DNA of 64,000 nucleotides, taken from Arsukibacterium ikkense. GTDB taxonomy: Bacteria > Pseudomonadota > Gammaproteobacteria > Enterobacterales > Alteromonadaceae. Numbering within the stretch: the first letter of the stretch is position 1; every line of letters starts with the position of its first letter. Below, piece by piece: positions 24,079 to 33,264 of the stretch. The position numbers and the translations under genes are program-made. The notes beneath the pieces were generated by a model. It was given only the letters and a program-made list of their open reading frames with translations, did no database searches and was not told where the DNA came from. Where the stretch lies: contig NZ_LAHO01000007.1 of the NCBI RefSeq assembly GCF_000987775.1, forward strand, positions 62,001-126,000, given 5' to 3'.

Positions 24079-25269
24079 TTATTTGATAGAGCCCGATTTT
24101 AACCTATCCAGGTAATCAGCCCAACCCTGCATCATTTCAATGCGCTGCGGAAGATGTTTCGTTCTGTTATAGGCTCGGCCATTGGGGTCTCGCACGGTAT
24201 GTGCTAGCTGATGCTCAATCCAGTCGCTGGAATAACCAAGCTCCTCATCTAATAGCGTTCGGGCAGTAGCCCGAAATCCGTGTGTTGTAACTTCATCTTT
24301 TGAAAATCCCATGCCACGCATGCGCACGCGCAAGGCGTCCATGCTAATGGGTCGCGTCTTAGCTCTGGGTGACGCGAAAACAAATGGTGAGCCCGCTGCG
24401 ATGGATTGCAGCTCACGCAGGATTACCAATGCCTGCTCACAAATAGGAATGATATGAGGCTGATTGGTTTTAGAGGCATTAAATTCAATTAGCCGTTTAT
24501 CGAAATTGATAAACTCCCAACGAAGGCTGCACAGCTCCCCTGGGCGACAAAAAAATAGCACGGCCAGTTTTAACGCAGCGGCAACCTGAAAACAGCCTCT
24601 GGAATCATCCAGCGCACGCAGAAACATGCCAAGCTCTTTCGGATCTACAATAGCTGCATGGTGAGATTTTTTGGCAATTTGCAGTGCGCCTCTTAATGCA
24701 TCAGCAGGATCACGTTCGCAGCGCTCAGTGACAATACCAAACCGGAATATAAGGCTGGCAATGTTTTTCGCCCGGTGCGCGGTTTCGATTGCTCCTGTTT
24801 TCTCAATGCGACGCAGGGCCTCTAACACCATAACCGGTGTCAGTTCACTGATGGTATATCTGCCGAGCACCGGGAGTAGATGATTATCCAGGATGCTCTG
24901 GGTACGTTTCTGATGGGTAGCGCTTTTATTACCCATACGCACACAAAACCATTCACGCGAAACACCTTCAAAACTATCAAGTTCAGCATGGGGGCTTATT
25001 GTCTTTTTTAACTGGCGGTTTAGCGACGGGTCAACGCCACGTGCTAATAGTGCTAAGGCTTCTTGCTGCTCTGCACGAGCATCGTTCAGGGTAACTTCTG
25101 GGTATTTACCCAAAGAAAGCGTTTTTTCCTTACTTGCTATCCAATACCTAAGCCGCCAGAATTTTTTACCATTGGCTTTTACTAAAAGCTGAAGGCCCTT
25201 TTCGTCAGAAACTTTGTAATCTTTGTTTTTAATCTCTAAAGCGGCAACTTGCTGTTCGGTGAGCGCCAT
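24079..25269 (-). CDS. P4-type tyrosine integrase next to tRNA-Ser
   Basis: A 396-residue tyrosine recombinase with an N-terminal DUF4102 domain (VSDEKGLQLLVKANGKKFWR, then LSLGKYPEVTL) and a catalytic domain with CRPGELCSLRW, THGFRATART and GRAYNRTKHL carrying Arg, His-x-x-Arg and Tyr. The gene begins about 210 bases from the 3' end of tRNA-Ser and reads away from it, the standard arrangement for an island integrated at a tRNA 3' end. It shares no more than family-level similarity with the second integrase, so they are not a recent duplication. Confidence 0.95.
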   Translation of the reverse strand: MALTEQQVAALEIKNKDYKVSDEKGLQLLVKANGKKFWRLRYWIASKEKTLSLGKYPEVTLNDARAEQQEALALLARGVDPSLNRQLKKTISPHAELDSFEGVSREWFCVRMGNKSATHQKRTQSILDNHLLPVLGRYTISELTPVMVLEALRRIEKTGAIETAHRAKNIASLIFRFGIVTERCERDPADALRGALQIAKKSHHAAIVDPKELGMFLRALDDSRGCFQVAAALKLAVLFFCRPGELCSLRWEFINFDKRLIEFNASKTNQPHIIPICEQALVILRELQSIAAGSPFVFASPRAKTRPISMDALRVRMRGMGFSKDEVTTHGFRATARTLLDEELGYSSDWIEHQLAHTVRDPNGRAYNRTKHLPQRIEMMQGWADYLDRLKSGSIK

Positions 25270-25387
25270 ACGTTGTGACTCCTGTTGAGTTATCAGTTCG
25301 TATGGGTAGCAGTTTTGGAAAGCCCATAAATACCCAGAAAATTACCCTAAATCCCGGTTTTTTCCCGGTTTTGATCGGCGCTTTACA

Positions 25388-25476
25388 TGGACTAAGGTGG
25401 ACTATGATAGACAAAATTTAAAGAAAAAACCCCGTGAAATCACGGGGTTATAGACTACAGTGGACTTTTGTAGACT
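25388..25476. promoter_or_regulatory. Two arrays of 10-bp-phased TRGACT repeats (likely integrase arm sites)
   Basis: TGGACT, TGGACT and TAGACA begin at 25388, 25398 and 25408; TAGACT, TGGACT and TAGACT begin at 25451, 25461 and 25471. The 10-bp step places the motif on one face of the helix. They lie between the integrase start and the tRNA-Ser 3' end at 25483, where arm-type integrase sites are expected. Confidence 0.65.
25428..25449 (-). terminator. Terminator of the tRNA-Ser transcript
   Basis: AACCCCGTG at 25428-25436 and CACGGGGTT at 25441-25449 pair perfectly around a 4-base loop. On the minus strand a run of T follows. It lies between the two phased-repeat arrays, 34 bases past the tRNA 3' end. 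Confidence 0.8.
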
Positions 25477-25482
25477 TCAATC

Positions 25483-25572
25483 TGGCGGAGAGAGAGGGAT
25501 TCGAACCCTCGTTAGGGGTTAACCTAAACACACTTTCCAGGCGTGCGCCTTCAGCCACTCAGCCATCTCTCC
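25483..25572 (-). tRNA. tRNA-Ser(GGA), island attachment site
   Basis: A 90-base class II tRNA on the minus strand with the Ser-type long variable arm, anticodon loop CTGGAAA (anticodon GGA), T-loop GGTTCGAATCC, acceptor stem GGAGAGA paired with TCTCTCC, discriminator G and an encoded CCA at 25483-25485. The gene is complete, as expected if the incoming island restored its 3' end. Confidence 0.95.
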
Positions 25573-25698
25573 GGAACTTGCGGGGCAAGCGCGGCTATAC
25601 TAGGGAAATTCACCGCGCGCTGCAACTGTTATATGTGTAACTGCTTTTTTATGGCTGCTTTTTAAGCAGCCAGCACCGGGTTTGCCTTAGATTTTGCT

Positions 25699-26757
25699 TT
25701 ACGCGTTGCCTTTTACCTGCATTTTTAGCTCTTTAGCGAAGTTCAGCATGCGATTCAGCGGCACTAAAGCTTTTTCGCGCAGCGCACTATCGACAAAGAT
25801 CTCATGGCCGGTAGTGTCGGTTAACGCTGCCTCAATCGCTTTTAAGCCGTTCATAGCCATCCAGGGGCAATGAGCACAGCTGCGGCACGTGGCGCCGTTA
25901 CCACCGGTTGGGGCTTCAATAAAGATGCGATCCGGCATCTGCTGCTGCATTTTATAAAAAATGCCCTTGTCGGTCGCAACAATAAAGGTGCTGTTCGGCA
26001 GGGTTTGGCTGGCTTTAATCAGCTGGCTGGTTGAACCTACCGCATCGGCCAGTTGCACTACGCTGTCGGGTGATTCCGGGTGCACCAGTACTGCAGCTTC
26101 CGGATATTGCTTTTTCAGCTCAACCAGCGCATTGGCTTTAAACTCGTCGTGCACTATACAGGCGGCATCCCACAGTAACATATCGGCGCCGGTTTGCTTT
26201 TGCACATAGCCACCCAGGTGTTTATCGGGGCCCCACAGGATTTTTTTGCCCTGGCTGTCTAAATAGTCCACCACATCTAAAGCAATAGACGAGGTGACTA
26301 CCCAGTCAGCGCGCGCTTTAACCGCTGCTGAGGTATTGGCATACACCACCACTACACGGTCAGGGTGAGCATCACAGAACGCTGAGAACGGCTCTGCCGG
26401 GCAGCCTAAGTCCAGCGAGCAGGTAGCCTCTAACGTTGGCATTAATACGGTTTTGTTTGGAGTCAGAATTTTCGCTGTTTCGCCCATAAACTTAACGCCG
26501 GCAACGATTAACGTTTCTGCCGGGTGCTCGTTACCAAAGCGGGCCATTTCTAATGAGTCTGACACGCAGCCGCCGGTTTCTTCGGCCAGCGCCTGAATTT
26601 CCGGATCGGTATAATAATGCGCTACCAGCACCGCATTTTTCTGCTGCAATAGGGCTTTAATCCGGGTTTTGTAAGCGAGCTTTTCGTCAGCAGACAGTGG
26701 CACGGGTTTTCTGGGGAATCTGAAATCCTGTTCACTAAAATACATGGACTGCGTCAT
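25699..26757 (-). CDS. nadA: Quinolinate synthase A
   Basis: A 352-residue NadA, which condenses iminoaspartate with dihydroxyacetone phosphate to quinolinate in de novo NAD synthesis. The three [4Fe-4S] cysteine regions are present: [24 protein letters not shown] and [17 protein letters not shown]. The substrate His/Tyr pair in [13 protein letters not shown] is also intact. Length is typical. It stands alone between tRNA-Ser and the tRNA-Lys cluster and marks the start of core chromosome. Confidence 0.97.
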   Translation of the reverse strand: MTQSMYFSEQDFRFPRKPVPLSADEKLAYKTRIKALLQQKNAVLVAHYYTDPEIQALAEETGGCVSDSLEMARFGNEHPAETLIVAGVKFMGETAKILTPNKTVLMPTLEATCSLDLGCPAEPFSAFCDAHPDRVVVVYANTSAAVKARADWVVTSSIALDVVDYLDSQGKKILWGPDKHLGGYVQKQTGADMLLWDAACIVHDEFKANALVELKKQYPEAAVLVHPESPDSVVQLADAVGSTSQLIKASQTLPNSTFIVATDKGIFYKMQQQMPDRIFIEAPTGGNGATCRSCAHCPWMAMNGLKAIEAALTDTTGHEIFVDSALREKALVPLNRMLNFAKELKMQVKGNA

Positions 26758-26837
26758 AACACCTGACCGTTAGCGTAAAAAGGCGCATATTATACACCTG
26801 GCGCGCCAGCAATAACAGTACATATCTAGGTGGTGTT

Positions 26838-26913
26838 TGGTGGGTCGTGCTGGATTCGAACCAGCGACCAATTGATTAAAAGTCAACTGCTCTACCAACT
26901 GAGCTAACGACCC
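26838..26913 (-). tRNA. tRNA-Lys(TTT), copy 4 in transcription order
   Basis: A 76-base minus-strand tRNA with acceptor GGGTCGT, D-loop AGCTCAGTTGGTAGAGC, anticodon loop CTTTTAA (anticodon TTT), T-loop GGTTCGAATCC and encoded CCA. Identical to the three other copies. Confidence 0.96.
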
Positions 26914-26932
26914 AAACAGGGTATATGATAAA

Positions 26933-27008
26933 TGGTGGGTCGTGCTGGATTCGAACCAGCGACCAATTGATTAAAAGTCAACTGCTCTACCAACTGAGCT
27001 AACGACCC
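26933..27008 (-). tRNA. tRNA-Lys(TTT), copy 3
   Basis: Same 76-base sequence as the neighbouring copies, 19 bases from the next one; the spacers on both sides share AAACAGG directly upstream of the tRNA. Confidence 0.96.
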
Positions 27009-27027
27009 AAACAGGATATACGCGAAG

Positions 27028-27103
27028 TGGTGGGTCGTGCTGGATTCGAACCAGCGACCAATTGATTAAAAGTCAACTGCTCTACCAACTGAGCTAACGA
27101 CCC
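27028..27103 (-). tRNA. tRNA-Lys(TTT), copy 2
   Basis: Same 76-base sequence with anticodon TTT and encoded CCA, 19 bases from copy 3. Confidence 0.96.
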
Positions 27104-27129
27104 ACTTCGGTGTACTTGTTTGTGCGGTT

Positions 27130-27205
27130 TGGTGGGTCGTGCTGGATTCGAACCAGCGACCAATTGATTAAAAGTCAACTGCTCTACCAACTGAGCTAAC
27201 GACCC
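27130..27205 (-). tRNA. tRNA-Lys(TTT), copy 1
   Basis: First of the four identical copies in transcription order. The cluster is presumably transcribed as one precursor and processed by RNases. Confidence 0.96.
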
Positions 27206-27314
27206 TCACCGCGGACGCATATCTTACTGATTTACGGCGCCAGTGCAACCGAAAATTGTTAAAAATGCTGCCATCCTGGCCTGACTGCGCAAAAAGTCAG
27301 CGATATGAAACAAT

Positions 27315-27338
27315 CAAGCCAACCTTATGGTTGGCTTG
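27315..27338 (-). terminator. Terminator of the Tol-Pal operon
   Basis: CAAGCCAACC at 27315-27324 and GGTTGGCTTG at 27329-27338 form a perfect 10-bp stem with a 4-base loop, just after the cpoB stop codon. The T run on the minus strand is short. Confidence 0.75.
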
Positions 27339-27344
27339 TGAGGT

Positions 27345-28130
27345 TTATTTAAGGGCGTCAATACGCTCTTGCGCCAACCTGGCAGAAGTGGCGCTGGCAT
27401 GCTCGCTGGTTAAACGCCGATAAAAGCGCAACGCTGCATCTTTATTATTTTCACGCTCAGCGACCTGGCCTAATTTTAATAATGCATCAGGTACTTTATT
27501 TGAGGTGGCATAATTTGCGATCACCCGCTCGAAATGCGTTTTGGCTTTGGCTAACTCGTTATTATTAAACAATAACTGACCTAACCAATAATGAGCGTTG
27601 GGGGCGTATGTGGAATCAGGGTAGCTTTTTAAAAAGGCTTCAAATTCGGGGATGGCGGCATCGTAGCGGCGATCCTTCAGCACCATATTAACGGCTTTAT
27701 CATAGGCATCATTTTCTGACATATTCGATGAGTACGATACCGTAGGTACATTATTAACATTGCTGGCAACGGCAGGCTGCGCTGACGTGCTGCTTTGCAG
27801 GGCTCCGACCCGACGGTCGATTTCCTGATACAAATCGCGCTGGCGCTGCACCATTTCTTCCAGCTGATAGGTGTGGGTTTCAGTAACCCCACGTAACTGG
27901 CTCACTTCATCAAGCAGAATTTGTAACTGCTGCTGCATTTGCAGCTGGCCCTGAGCACGAGCTTCAACTACCCGCTCCAATGTTGCCAACCGTTGTTCCA
28001 GCGTGCCTGTACTGGCAAGCTGCTGGTTGCTTGTGGTGTTTCTGCCCAGCTCAGTAACCGGTGCCGGGTTTGCCCAGGCACCGATACTAACTAAGGACAG
28101 AGCAATCCACAGTGTTTTATTTACTGTCAT
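27345..28130 (-). CDS. cpoB: Cell division coordinator CpoB (YbgF)
   Basis: A 261-residue periplasmic protein, last gene of the Tol-Pal operon. A signal peptide (about residues 1-20) is followed by a coiled coil (residues about 40-100, rich in Glu, Gln and Leu) that trimerises the E. coli homologue, and by three TPR repeats (YDKAVNMVLKDRRYDAAIPE, APNAHYWLGQLLFNN and PDALLKLGQVAE). CpoB links PBP1B to the Tol machine during outer-membrane constriction. I prefer the ATG at 28130; the frame opens two codons earlier at a GTG. Confidence 0.95.
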   Translation of the reverse strand: MTVNKTLWIALSLVSIGAWANPAPVTELGRNTTSNQQLASTGTLEQRLATLERVVEARAQGQLQMQQQLQILLDEVSQLRGVTETHTYQLEEMVQRQRDLYQEIDRRVGALQSSTSAQPAVASNVNNVPTVSYSSNMSENDAYDKAVNMVLKDRRYDAAIPEFEAFLKSYPDSTYAPNAHYWLGQLLFNNNELAKAKTHFERVIANYATSNKVPDALLKLGQVAERENNKDAALRFYRRLTSEHASATSARLAQERIDALK

Positions 28131-28155
28131 GATCACTCATATTCATTATTGGCTA

Positions 28156-28683
28156 TTAGTAAACCAGCACTGCACGACGGTTTTTTGCAAAACCGGTCTC
28201 AGTGCGTGATCTGTCTACTGGCTTTTCTTCACCGTAACTTACGGTAGAAAGCTGGCCGGCTGACACACCCAGATTTTGCAAGTACTGCACTACTGATTGC
28301 GCACGACGCTCACCTAAAGCAATGTTGTACTCTGGTGTGCCACGCTCATCAGTATGGCCTTCGATGGTAACCCGAACGCTTGGGTTAGCACGTAAAAAGG
28401 TACCATGAGCTTCTAATACCTCAACGAACTCAGGACGTACTGTCGCACGGTCGAAATCGAAATAAATGGTATTTTCCTGACGCAGCGCTTCCAGTTTCTG
28501 ACGCATTTGCTCGGCAGGGCTTACCACAGGTGCTGCAGTTTCAACTTGTACAGTATCGGTGACCTGCTGCGCTCCTGAGGTACGGGCATCATCAGCTGAG
28601 GTTGATGAAGTCGAGCTACAGGCGGCTAAAGTCATCACAGGTACTGTGATTAATAAAGCCTTTAACACTTTGTTTAAGTTCAT
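28156..28683 (-). CDS. pal: Peptidoglycan-associated lipoprotein Pal
   Basis: A 175-residue outer-membrane lipoprotein. The lipobox LAAC follows an 18-residue hydrophobic signal; Cys is the lipidation site. The OmpA-like domain in the second half carries TIEGHTDERGTPEYNIALGE and RRAQSV, which bind diaminopimelate in peptidoglycan. ATG at 28683 is chosen because AAGGA stands about 5 bases upstream and the lipoprotein signal then starts normally; the longer frame has no support. Confidence 0.96.
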   Translation of the reverse strand: MNLNKVLKALLITVPVMTLAACSSTSSTSADDARTSGAQQVTDTVQVETAAPVVSPAEQMRQKLEALRQENTIYFDFDRATVRPEFVEVLEAHGTFLRANPSVRVTIEGHTDERGTPEYNIALGERRAQSVVQYLQNLGVSAGQLSTVSYGEEKPVDRSRTETGFAKNRRAVLVY

Positions 28684-28719
28684 TTGTTTGTCCTTAGTTA
28701 AGTTAACCACGTTTTTGTT

Positions 28720-30066
28720 TTATAAAAAAGGTGACCAGGCTGGCGATTTAACCTGTCCATCTGTCGCCGGCAGTCGGGCTTTAAAACGACCATCCATAGA
28801 AACTAGTGCTAACACCTGCGATGAACCATGCATGGTGCTGTATATGATCATTGACCCATTTGGCGCAATACTGGGTGATTCATCCAGACTGGTCCGGGTC
28901 AGAACCTGCAAAAAGCGGGTTTGCCGATCCATTTTGGCAATATGATATTGCCCTTGCGTCCGGTTCACCATCACTATGGTGCTGCCATCAGGCGTATAGG
29001 CGCCAGCCAGGTTCATTTCGCCCTCGAAAGTTAACCGTCTGGTCGTGCCTGATGCTAAATTTACGCTATAAAGCTGTGGATTGCCACCTCTGTCCGAACT
29101 GAACACTAATTCCTTGCCATCAGGTGACCAGCTAGGTTCAGTATCGATAGCCCGGTTATTAGTGATACGCCGTAACGCCTTGGTTGCTATATGTAAAGTG
29201 TAAATCTCGGGGTTGCCATCTTTCGACAATACCAGCGCCAGGCTTGCGCCATCGGGTGAAAATACCGGTGCGCCATTGATACCAGGGAAAGTACTGACTA
29301 CAGTGCGCCGACCACTGTAAATATCCTGAATATACACCTGCGCCTGCCGCCGCTCGAACGTAACATAGGCCAGCTTAGTACCATCAGGCGACCAGTTTGG
29401 CGACATTAATGGCTCTTTTGAGCGCAGCAAAATTTGCTCGTTATAACCATCATAATCGGCTACCACCAACTGATATGGGAATTCCTGGTTCGGCCGCACC
29501 AGCACATAGGCAATTTTAGTTAAGAAAGCACCACGTTCACCGGTCAGTTTTTCGTAAACAATATCGCTGATCCGGTGCGCATACTGGCGGAACTGGCTGC
29601 CATTAATCGTCGTTTCCCGGCTATCCAGCACATGTTCATTGCTGGTCACCAACCGGCCGGCATTCAGCATTTGCGAGCTCGGACCACTGTTACCTTTTAA
29701 CACATCAATCAACTCAAAACTGACTGTGTAGCGGTCAATCCCCACTTCATTAATCTGCCCCATCACTATGGCTTCAACGCCCTCCCGTGCCCAGGCAGCG
29801 TAGTTAATCTCGCTCGCTTTAGCAGGGCGTTGTGGCATTTTAATACTGGCCAGCGGGCTGAATTTACCACTGCGCATTAAGTCGGCCGCGACAATTTCCG
29901 CCAGATTTTCAGTTGGCCGGGTAGAACCATTAAAAGTAAAAGGTAATATCGCAACAGGCCGCGCCGAATCGATGCCTTCAGTAATCACAATTTCCAGTGA
30001 GGCACGAGCCATCAGCGGAACCAATAACATAACGAGAAGTAAGGTTGTCTTTAGTAAATTAATCAT
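28720..30066 (-). CDS. tolB: Tol-Pal system beta-propeller protein TolB
   Basis: A 448-residue periplasmic protein with a signal peptide ([19 protein letters not shown] then ARA), an N-terminal alpha/beta domain and a six-bladed beta-propeller from about residue 190, with recurring [37 protein letters not shown] and [10 protein letters not shown] blades. TolB binds Pal and releases it when TolA pulls. The ATG at 30066 overlaps the tolA stop (TGATG), so translation is coupled. Confidence 0.97.
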   Translation of the reverse strand: MINLLKTTLLLVMLLVPLMARASLEIVITEGIDSARPVAILPFTFNGSTRPTENLAEIVAADLMRSGKFSPLASIKMPQRPAKASEINYAAWAREGVEAIVMGQINEVGIDRYTVSFELIDVLKGNSGPSSQMLNAGRLVTSNEHVLDSRETTINGSQFRQYAHRISDIVYEKLTGERGAFLTKIAYVLVRPNQEFPYQLVVADYDGYNEQILLRSKEPLMSPNWSPDGTKLAYVTFERRQAQVYIQDIYSGRRTVVSTFPGINGAPVFSPDGASLALVLSKDGNPEIYTLHIATKALRRITNNRAIDTEPSWSPDGKELVFSSDRGGNPQLYSVNLASGTTRRLTFEGEMNLAGAYTPDGSTIVMVNRTQGQYHIAKMDRQTRFLQVLTRTSLDESPSIAPNGSMIIYSTMHGSSQVLALVSMDGRFKARLPATDGQVKSPAWSPFL

Positions 30067-31013
30067 CAAAATTCTGGTGCCACCGTTAAAGTAATATCTT
30101 TCAGTTGATTGTAAACATCAGGGTCCGGTGAAACCGGTAAGGTCCCCGCCCGATTTACCGCCCGAATAGCCGCCTCTGCCACTTGCCGGTCGCCGCTAAC
30201 ATAGCGCACGTCTGTGACGAAACCACTGCTTGCCAACCTGATGTTGATCCGGGCTGTCTTGCCACGCATGTTTTCATCTACTAATAAATTACGTTGAATT
30301 GCATCACGGATCATTGCCGTATAACGTTGTACCTCAGTTACCGCTTGCTGCGCCCTGGCCTGACGGCGTGACTCCGCCTCTCTGGCCATTTGCTCCTGTA
30401 GCTGCCGTTCACGTTCGGCCTGCTCTCTGGCTTCACGTGCTCTGCGTTCGCGCTCAGCCTGTTCTTTTGCTTCGGCTTCTGCTGCCTGACGCCGACGTTC
30501 CTCGGCTGCTTTGGCGGCAGTTTCCGCTTTTTGCTGTTCCTGCTCCCGGGCCTTACGTGCATCTTCGGCTTGTTTGGCCCTGGCGGTCTCAGCTTGTTGC
30601 AGCTTTTGGGCTTCTGCGGCGGCGGCCCGCGATTGACGCGCGGCTGCATCAGCCTGCCGTTTTTCTTCTGCTACGCGTTTTAAGCGCTGCTCTTCTGCGG
30701 CCCGGTTACGTTCTGCCTGCTGGGCGCGACGCTCCAGTGCGGCGATCCGCTCTTCTTCCGCTTTTCTGGCCGCATCACGGTTTTGCTGTATTTCGGCAAC
30801 CCGTTGTTCCAACAGCCGCCGGTCAATGGCCACGGCCTCCACCGGCGCAGGATTAGCTTGCGCGGTTTGATCCGTGCTCACCGACAACTCCAACGTTTTC
30901 GGTTTAAAACTAATATTGGCACCAAATACCAACAACAACAGAATAGCTACATGCAAAGCAAGTGACTTTGCCAATGGTGTACTCAGCGCTGGTTTCAGCT
31001 TATCAAACTTCAT
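30066..31013 (-). CDS. tolA: TolA, inner-membrane to periplasm linker
   Basis: A 315-residue protein: one membrane helix near the N-terminus ([18 protein letters not shown]), a long Ala/Glu/Lys/Arg-rich helical rod (residues about 60-220) and a C-terminal globular domain ([20 protein letters not shown], then [12 protein letters not shown]). TolA transmits force from TolQR to TolB and Pal. It overlaps tolR by 11 bases. Length is shorter than in E. coli because the rod is shorter, a usual variation. Confidence 0.96.
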   Translation of the reverse strand: MKFDKLKPALSTPLAKSLALHVAILLLLVFGANISFKPKTLELSVSTDQTAQANPAPVEAVAIDRRLLEQRVAEIQQNRDAARKAEEERIAALERRAQQAERNRAAEEQRLKRVAEEKRQADAAARQSRAAAAEAQKLQQAETARAKQAEDARKAREQEQQKAETAAKAAEERRRQAAEAEAKEQAERERRAREAREQAERERQLQEQMAREAESRRQARAQQAVTEVQRYTAMIRDAIQRNLLVDENMRGKTARINIRLASSGFVTDVRYVSGDRQVAEAAIRAVNRAGTLPVSPDPDVYNQLKDITLTVAPEF

Positions 31014-31428
31014 TGTCAGTCATTAAACCCACTGCCGGCGCACCAGCATTTTTTAACACATTAATCAGCCGGATCACCGCTTCGTAACTTACCGCCGCAT
31101 CGCCTTTGACAATAACCTGGGTACCGGGTTCGATAGCCAGCCAGCTGGCGACTTCTATCTGCAGCTCTGCCGCAGTAAAAGGCCCCTGCTGTTTACCGTC
31201 TTGCTCAAAATAGTACAAGCCGTCGCGATCTACCGTTGCCACCAACGGCATTTTGCCTTCGGTCATCTGCGCAATCGGTTCAGCGGCAGATTTAGGTAAA
31301 TCCACTTTCACGCCCTGGGTAATCAGGGGCGTGGTAACCATAAATATCACCAATAGTACCAACATCACATCGATGTAAGGTACGACGTTAATTTCGGCCA
31401 TCATCCGCCGTTTTTTACGGACGTACAT
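31003..31428 (-). CDS. tolR: TolR, proton-channel subunit
   Basis: A 141-residue ExbD/TolR family protein with one membrane helix, EINVVPYIDVMLVLLVIFMV, containing the essential Asp that carries protons. The rest is the periplasmic dimer domain. It overlaps tolQ by one base and tolA by 11 bases. Confidence 0.96.
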   Translation of the reverse strand: MYVRKKRRMMAEINVVPYIDVMLVLLVIFMVTTPLITQGVKVDLPKSAAEPIAQMTEGKMPLVATVDRDGLYYFEQDGKQQGPFTAAELQIEVASWLAIEPGTQVIVKGDAAVSYEAVIRLINVLKNAGAPAVGLMTDNEV

Positions 31429-32114
31429 CAGGCAGCCTCAATACTGTTAACTGACTGGCGGTGCAAGATATTTGAGAACTCTTCCACAAAGTTGGCATAA
31501 CTGCTTTCCAACAGCTCAACCTGATGGGAAAACTTGTTGTAAGCAATAACGGCCGGGATAGCCGCAAATAAACCGATGGCAGTAGCAATTAGCGCTTCTG
31601 CAATACCAGGAGCCACCATCGCCAGCGTTGCCTGCTGCACCGCCCCCAGGGCGATAAAGGAATTCATAATCCCCCACACCGTGCCAAACAAGCCAATGTA
31701 AGGGCTGATAGACCCGACAGTTGCCAGAAAAGGTAAATTGGTTTCTAAACGTTCAACTTCCCGCGACAAACCAACCCGCATGGCGCGCTGAGCGCCTTCC
31801 ATTACCGCGGCAGGTTGCTGCCGGCTGCTTTTATGCAAGCGGGCAAACTCTTTAAAGCCGGCTTTGAACAGCGCCTCCATACCAATGTTGCTCTGGCGGG
31901 CACTGACTTCAGCATAAAGTTTGGATAAATCTACGCCAGACCAGAATTTATCTTCAAATTTCTTAGCATCAATAATGGCCTCTTTGATCACCTTTTTGCG
32001 TTTGAATATCATGCTCCAGGAGGCAACTGACATCCCAACCAAAATAAGCATCACAGCTTGCACTACGATACTGGCTTCGAGCAATAAATGAAGAATGGAG
32101 ATTTCACCTGACAC
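31428..32114 (-). CDS. tolQ: TolQ, proton-channel subunit
   Basis: A 228-residue MotA/TolQ/ExbB family protein with three membrane helices (about residues 12-35, 135-160 and 168-192; landmarks [18 protein letters not shown] and [20 protein letters not shown]). It forms the pentameric ring around TolR. It overlaps ybgC by 11 bases. Confidence 0.96.
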   Translation of the reverse strand: MSGEISILHLLLEASIVVQAVMLILVGMSVASWSMIFKRKKVIKEAIIDAKKFEDKFWSGVDLSKLYAEVSARQSNIGMEALFKAGFKEFARLHKSSRQQPAAVMEGAQRAMRVGLSREVERLETNLPFLATVGSISPYIGLFGTVWGIMNSFIALGAVQQATLAMVAPGIAEALIATAIGLFAAIPAVIAYNKFSHQVELLESSYANFVEEFSNILHRQSVNSIEAA

Positions 32115-32514
32115 GCGTTAACACCTCTGCAATTTCGGCCGGCATTGGCCGGGCTTTCATGGCCTGTTTATCAATACAAGCGACTTTAATTTCAGCCTGG
32201 CAAATTAGCTGTGCCGAAGCATTATAAATTTGCTGGGAAAAAACCATACTTGCTGACTTTAAGGTACTGATTTGACTCGATACCGTCAATAATTCATTAA
32301 AAACAGCACTTTTTTTGTTATCCATTAAAACCTGAGTTACAACAAAGGCGATATTATTTGACAACAATATATCCTGCTCAACACCCAGAGCTCGCAACCA
32401 TTCAGTGCGGGCTCTTTCAAAGAATTTCAGGTAATTAGCGTAATAGACAATGCCGCCGGCATCGGTATCTTCGTAATATACGCGTATTGGTAACTCGAAC
32501 TTATTAACTACCAT
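32104..32514 (-). CDS. ybgC: Acyl-CoA thioesterase YbgC
   Basis: A 136-residue hotdog-fold thioesterase and the first gene of the Tol-Pal operon. The family motif [20 protein letters not shown] contains the catalytic Asp. It hydrolyses short acyl-CoA or acyl-ACP thioesters and is linked to phospholipid metabolism. The operon promoter should lie in the next 60 bases upstream, where TATAAC is visible near 32535 on the minus strand. Confidence 0.95.
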   Translation of the reverse strand: MVVNKFELPIRVYYEDTDAGGIVYYANYLKFFERARTEWLRALGVEQDILLSNNIAFVVTQVLMDNKKSAVFNELLTVSSQISTLKSASMVFSQQIYNASAQLICQAEIKVACIDKQAMKARPMPAEIAEVLTRVR

Positions 32515-33037
32515 TAATCGTCACTTTAAAGTTATAGCGTATGATAATTAGCCGGTCAGCCAAACTCAATGGCTCAGGAGGCCGGACCCCAACTATATTT
32601 ATTTACCGGCCCCTCTTGTATTCTGCTGAATTTACAGACCTCGGCGCTAACCTGAAGTTCAATCAACCATTTTTAACTACGGTCAGTTTAATCAACACAA
32701 AAAGTAATCCGAGCCATCATCCATGTTGAAACTTAATCGCCGATGAATAAAGGCCTGCTTTCTTAGCAATTCACTCAACTGCTTAATTATGCAGCGACAG
32801 CAAAACCTCCCGGCATTAGTTTTTTTAATACCAAGACGCTAAATTTTCTCGTTTGAAGTAATTGCTCGAACTATTTAAGATACGCAGGTGTTCTGAGCTA
32901 GCGCAAAGGCAGGGTAACCCGCTTACCTTGTTTAGTACAGTTCACTTCGCAGCAAGACTGATAGCTAAGATTAGTTTTGTTGCTGTTCCAAACATGTTCC
33001 CTGGATTTATTGAAGCACTCCTTCAACTTGTTGCTTT
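32515..33037. other. Spacer; possible small RNA in its second half
   Basis: About 520 bases between ybgC and a rightward terminator at 33038. No convincing protein gene. The part from about 32,880 to the terminator could be a small RNA: TTGAAG-CACTC-CTTCAA at 33010-33026 forms a hairpin 11 bases before the terminator stem, and TTGAAG with TTAAGA about 17 bases later (near 32,856-32,884) is a weak promoter candidate. An open frame ending in LLQLVALPA stops inside the terminator stem and could be a small protein instead. Confidence 0.3.
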
Positions 33038-33066
33038 GCCCGCTTAAATAAGCGGGCTTTTTTTTA
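33038..33066 (+). terminator. Strong rightward terminator without an obvious gene
   Basis: GCCCGCTT at 33038-33045 and AAGCGGGC at 33050-33057 pair around AAAT and are followed by eight T. No supported plus-strand gene lies within the preceding 500 bases, so an unannotated transcript is likely. Confidence 0.85.
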
Positions 33067-33084
33067 TTCGCGTCCTACTTGAAT

Positions 33085-33255
33085 CCACAGCGTTGTTGGC
33101 TACGCTCACTCCTCCCAATCACATAGTTCACTATATTCATGGGGAGTCGTTCACTTGCCGCCTAGCTGCAGCTTCAATTAGTTAGCGAATGCGATGCGAC
33201 CTATTGAAATTATAGCGGTGTGTTGGCTACAGCTTCAACGAGTTTGCGGATACGT
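33085..33255. repeat. Intergenic repeat block next to ruvB
   Basis: GTTGGCTAC occurs at 33095-33103 and again at 33222-33230; CAGCTTCAA plus 16 further bases at 33169-33193 is repeated at 33230-33254 with 20 of 25 matches. A 10-bp palindrome AGCTGCAGCT lies at 33164-33173 and an imperfect hairpin at 33108-33147. The wording resembles dispersed intergenic repeats I recall from Alteromonadales. Confidence 0.55.
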
Positions 33256-33264
33256 CGAATTAAC

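Noticed and set aside
1..25480. CRISPR array or retron in the island
   Set aside because: No regularly spaced identical repeats with unique spacers, no cas genes and no reverse transcriptase were seen; the hairpin tract therefore is not a retron RNA in any obvious way.
25434..25640. Plus-strand frame across the tRNA-Ser gene
   Set aside because: It covers the tRNA and its terminator; the peptide segment is a typical tRNA translation artefact.
26999..27190. Open frame across two tRNA-Lys genes encoding repeated LAQLVEQLTFNQLVAGSNPA-type sequence
   Set aside because: It is translation of tRNA genes and their spacer, a known artefact.
30299..30856. 185-codon frame on the strand opposite tolA
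   Set aside because: It arises from the biased codons of the Ala/Glu/Arg-rich TolA rod and overlaps a certain gene.
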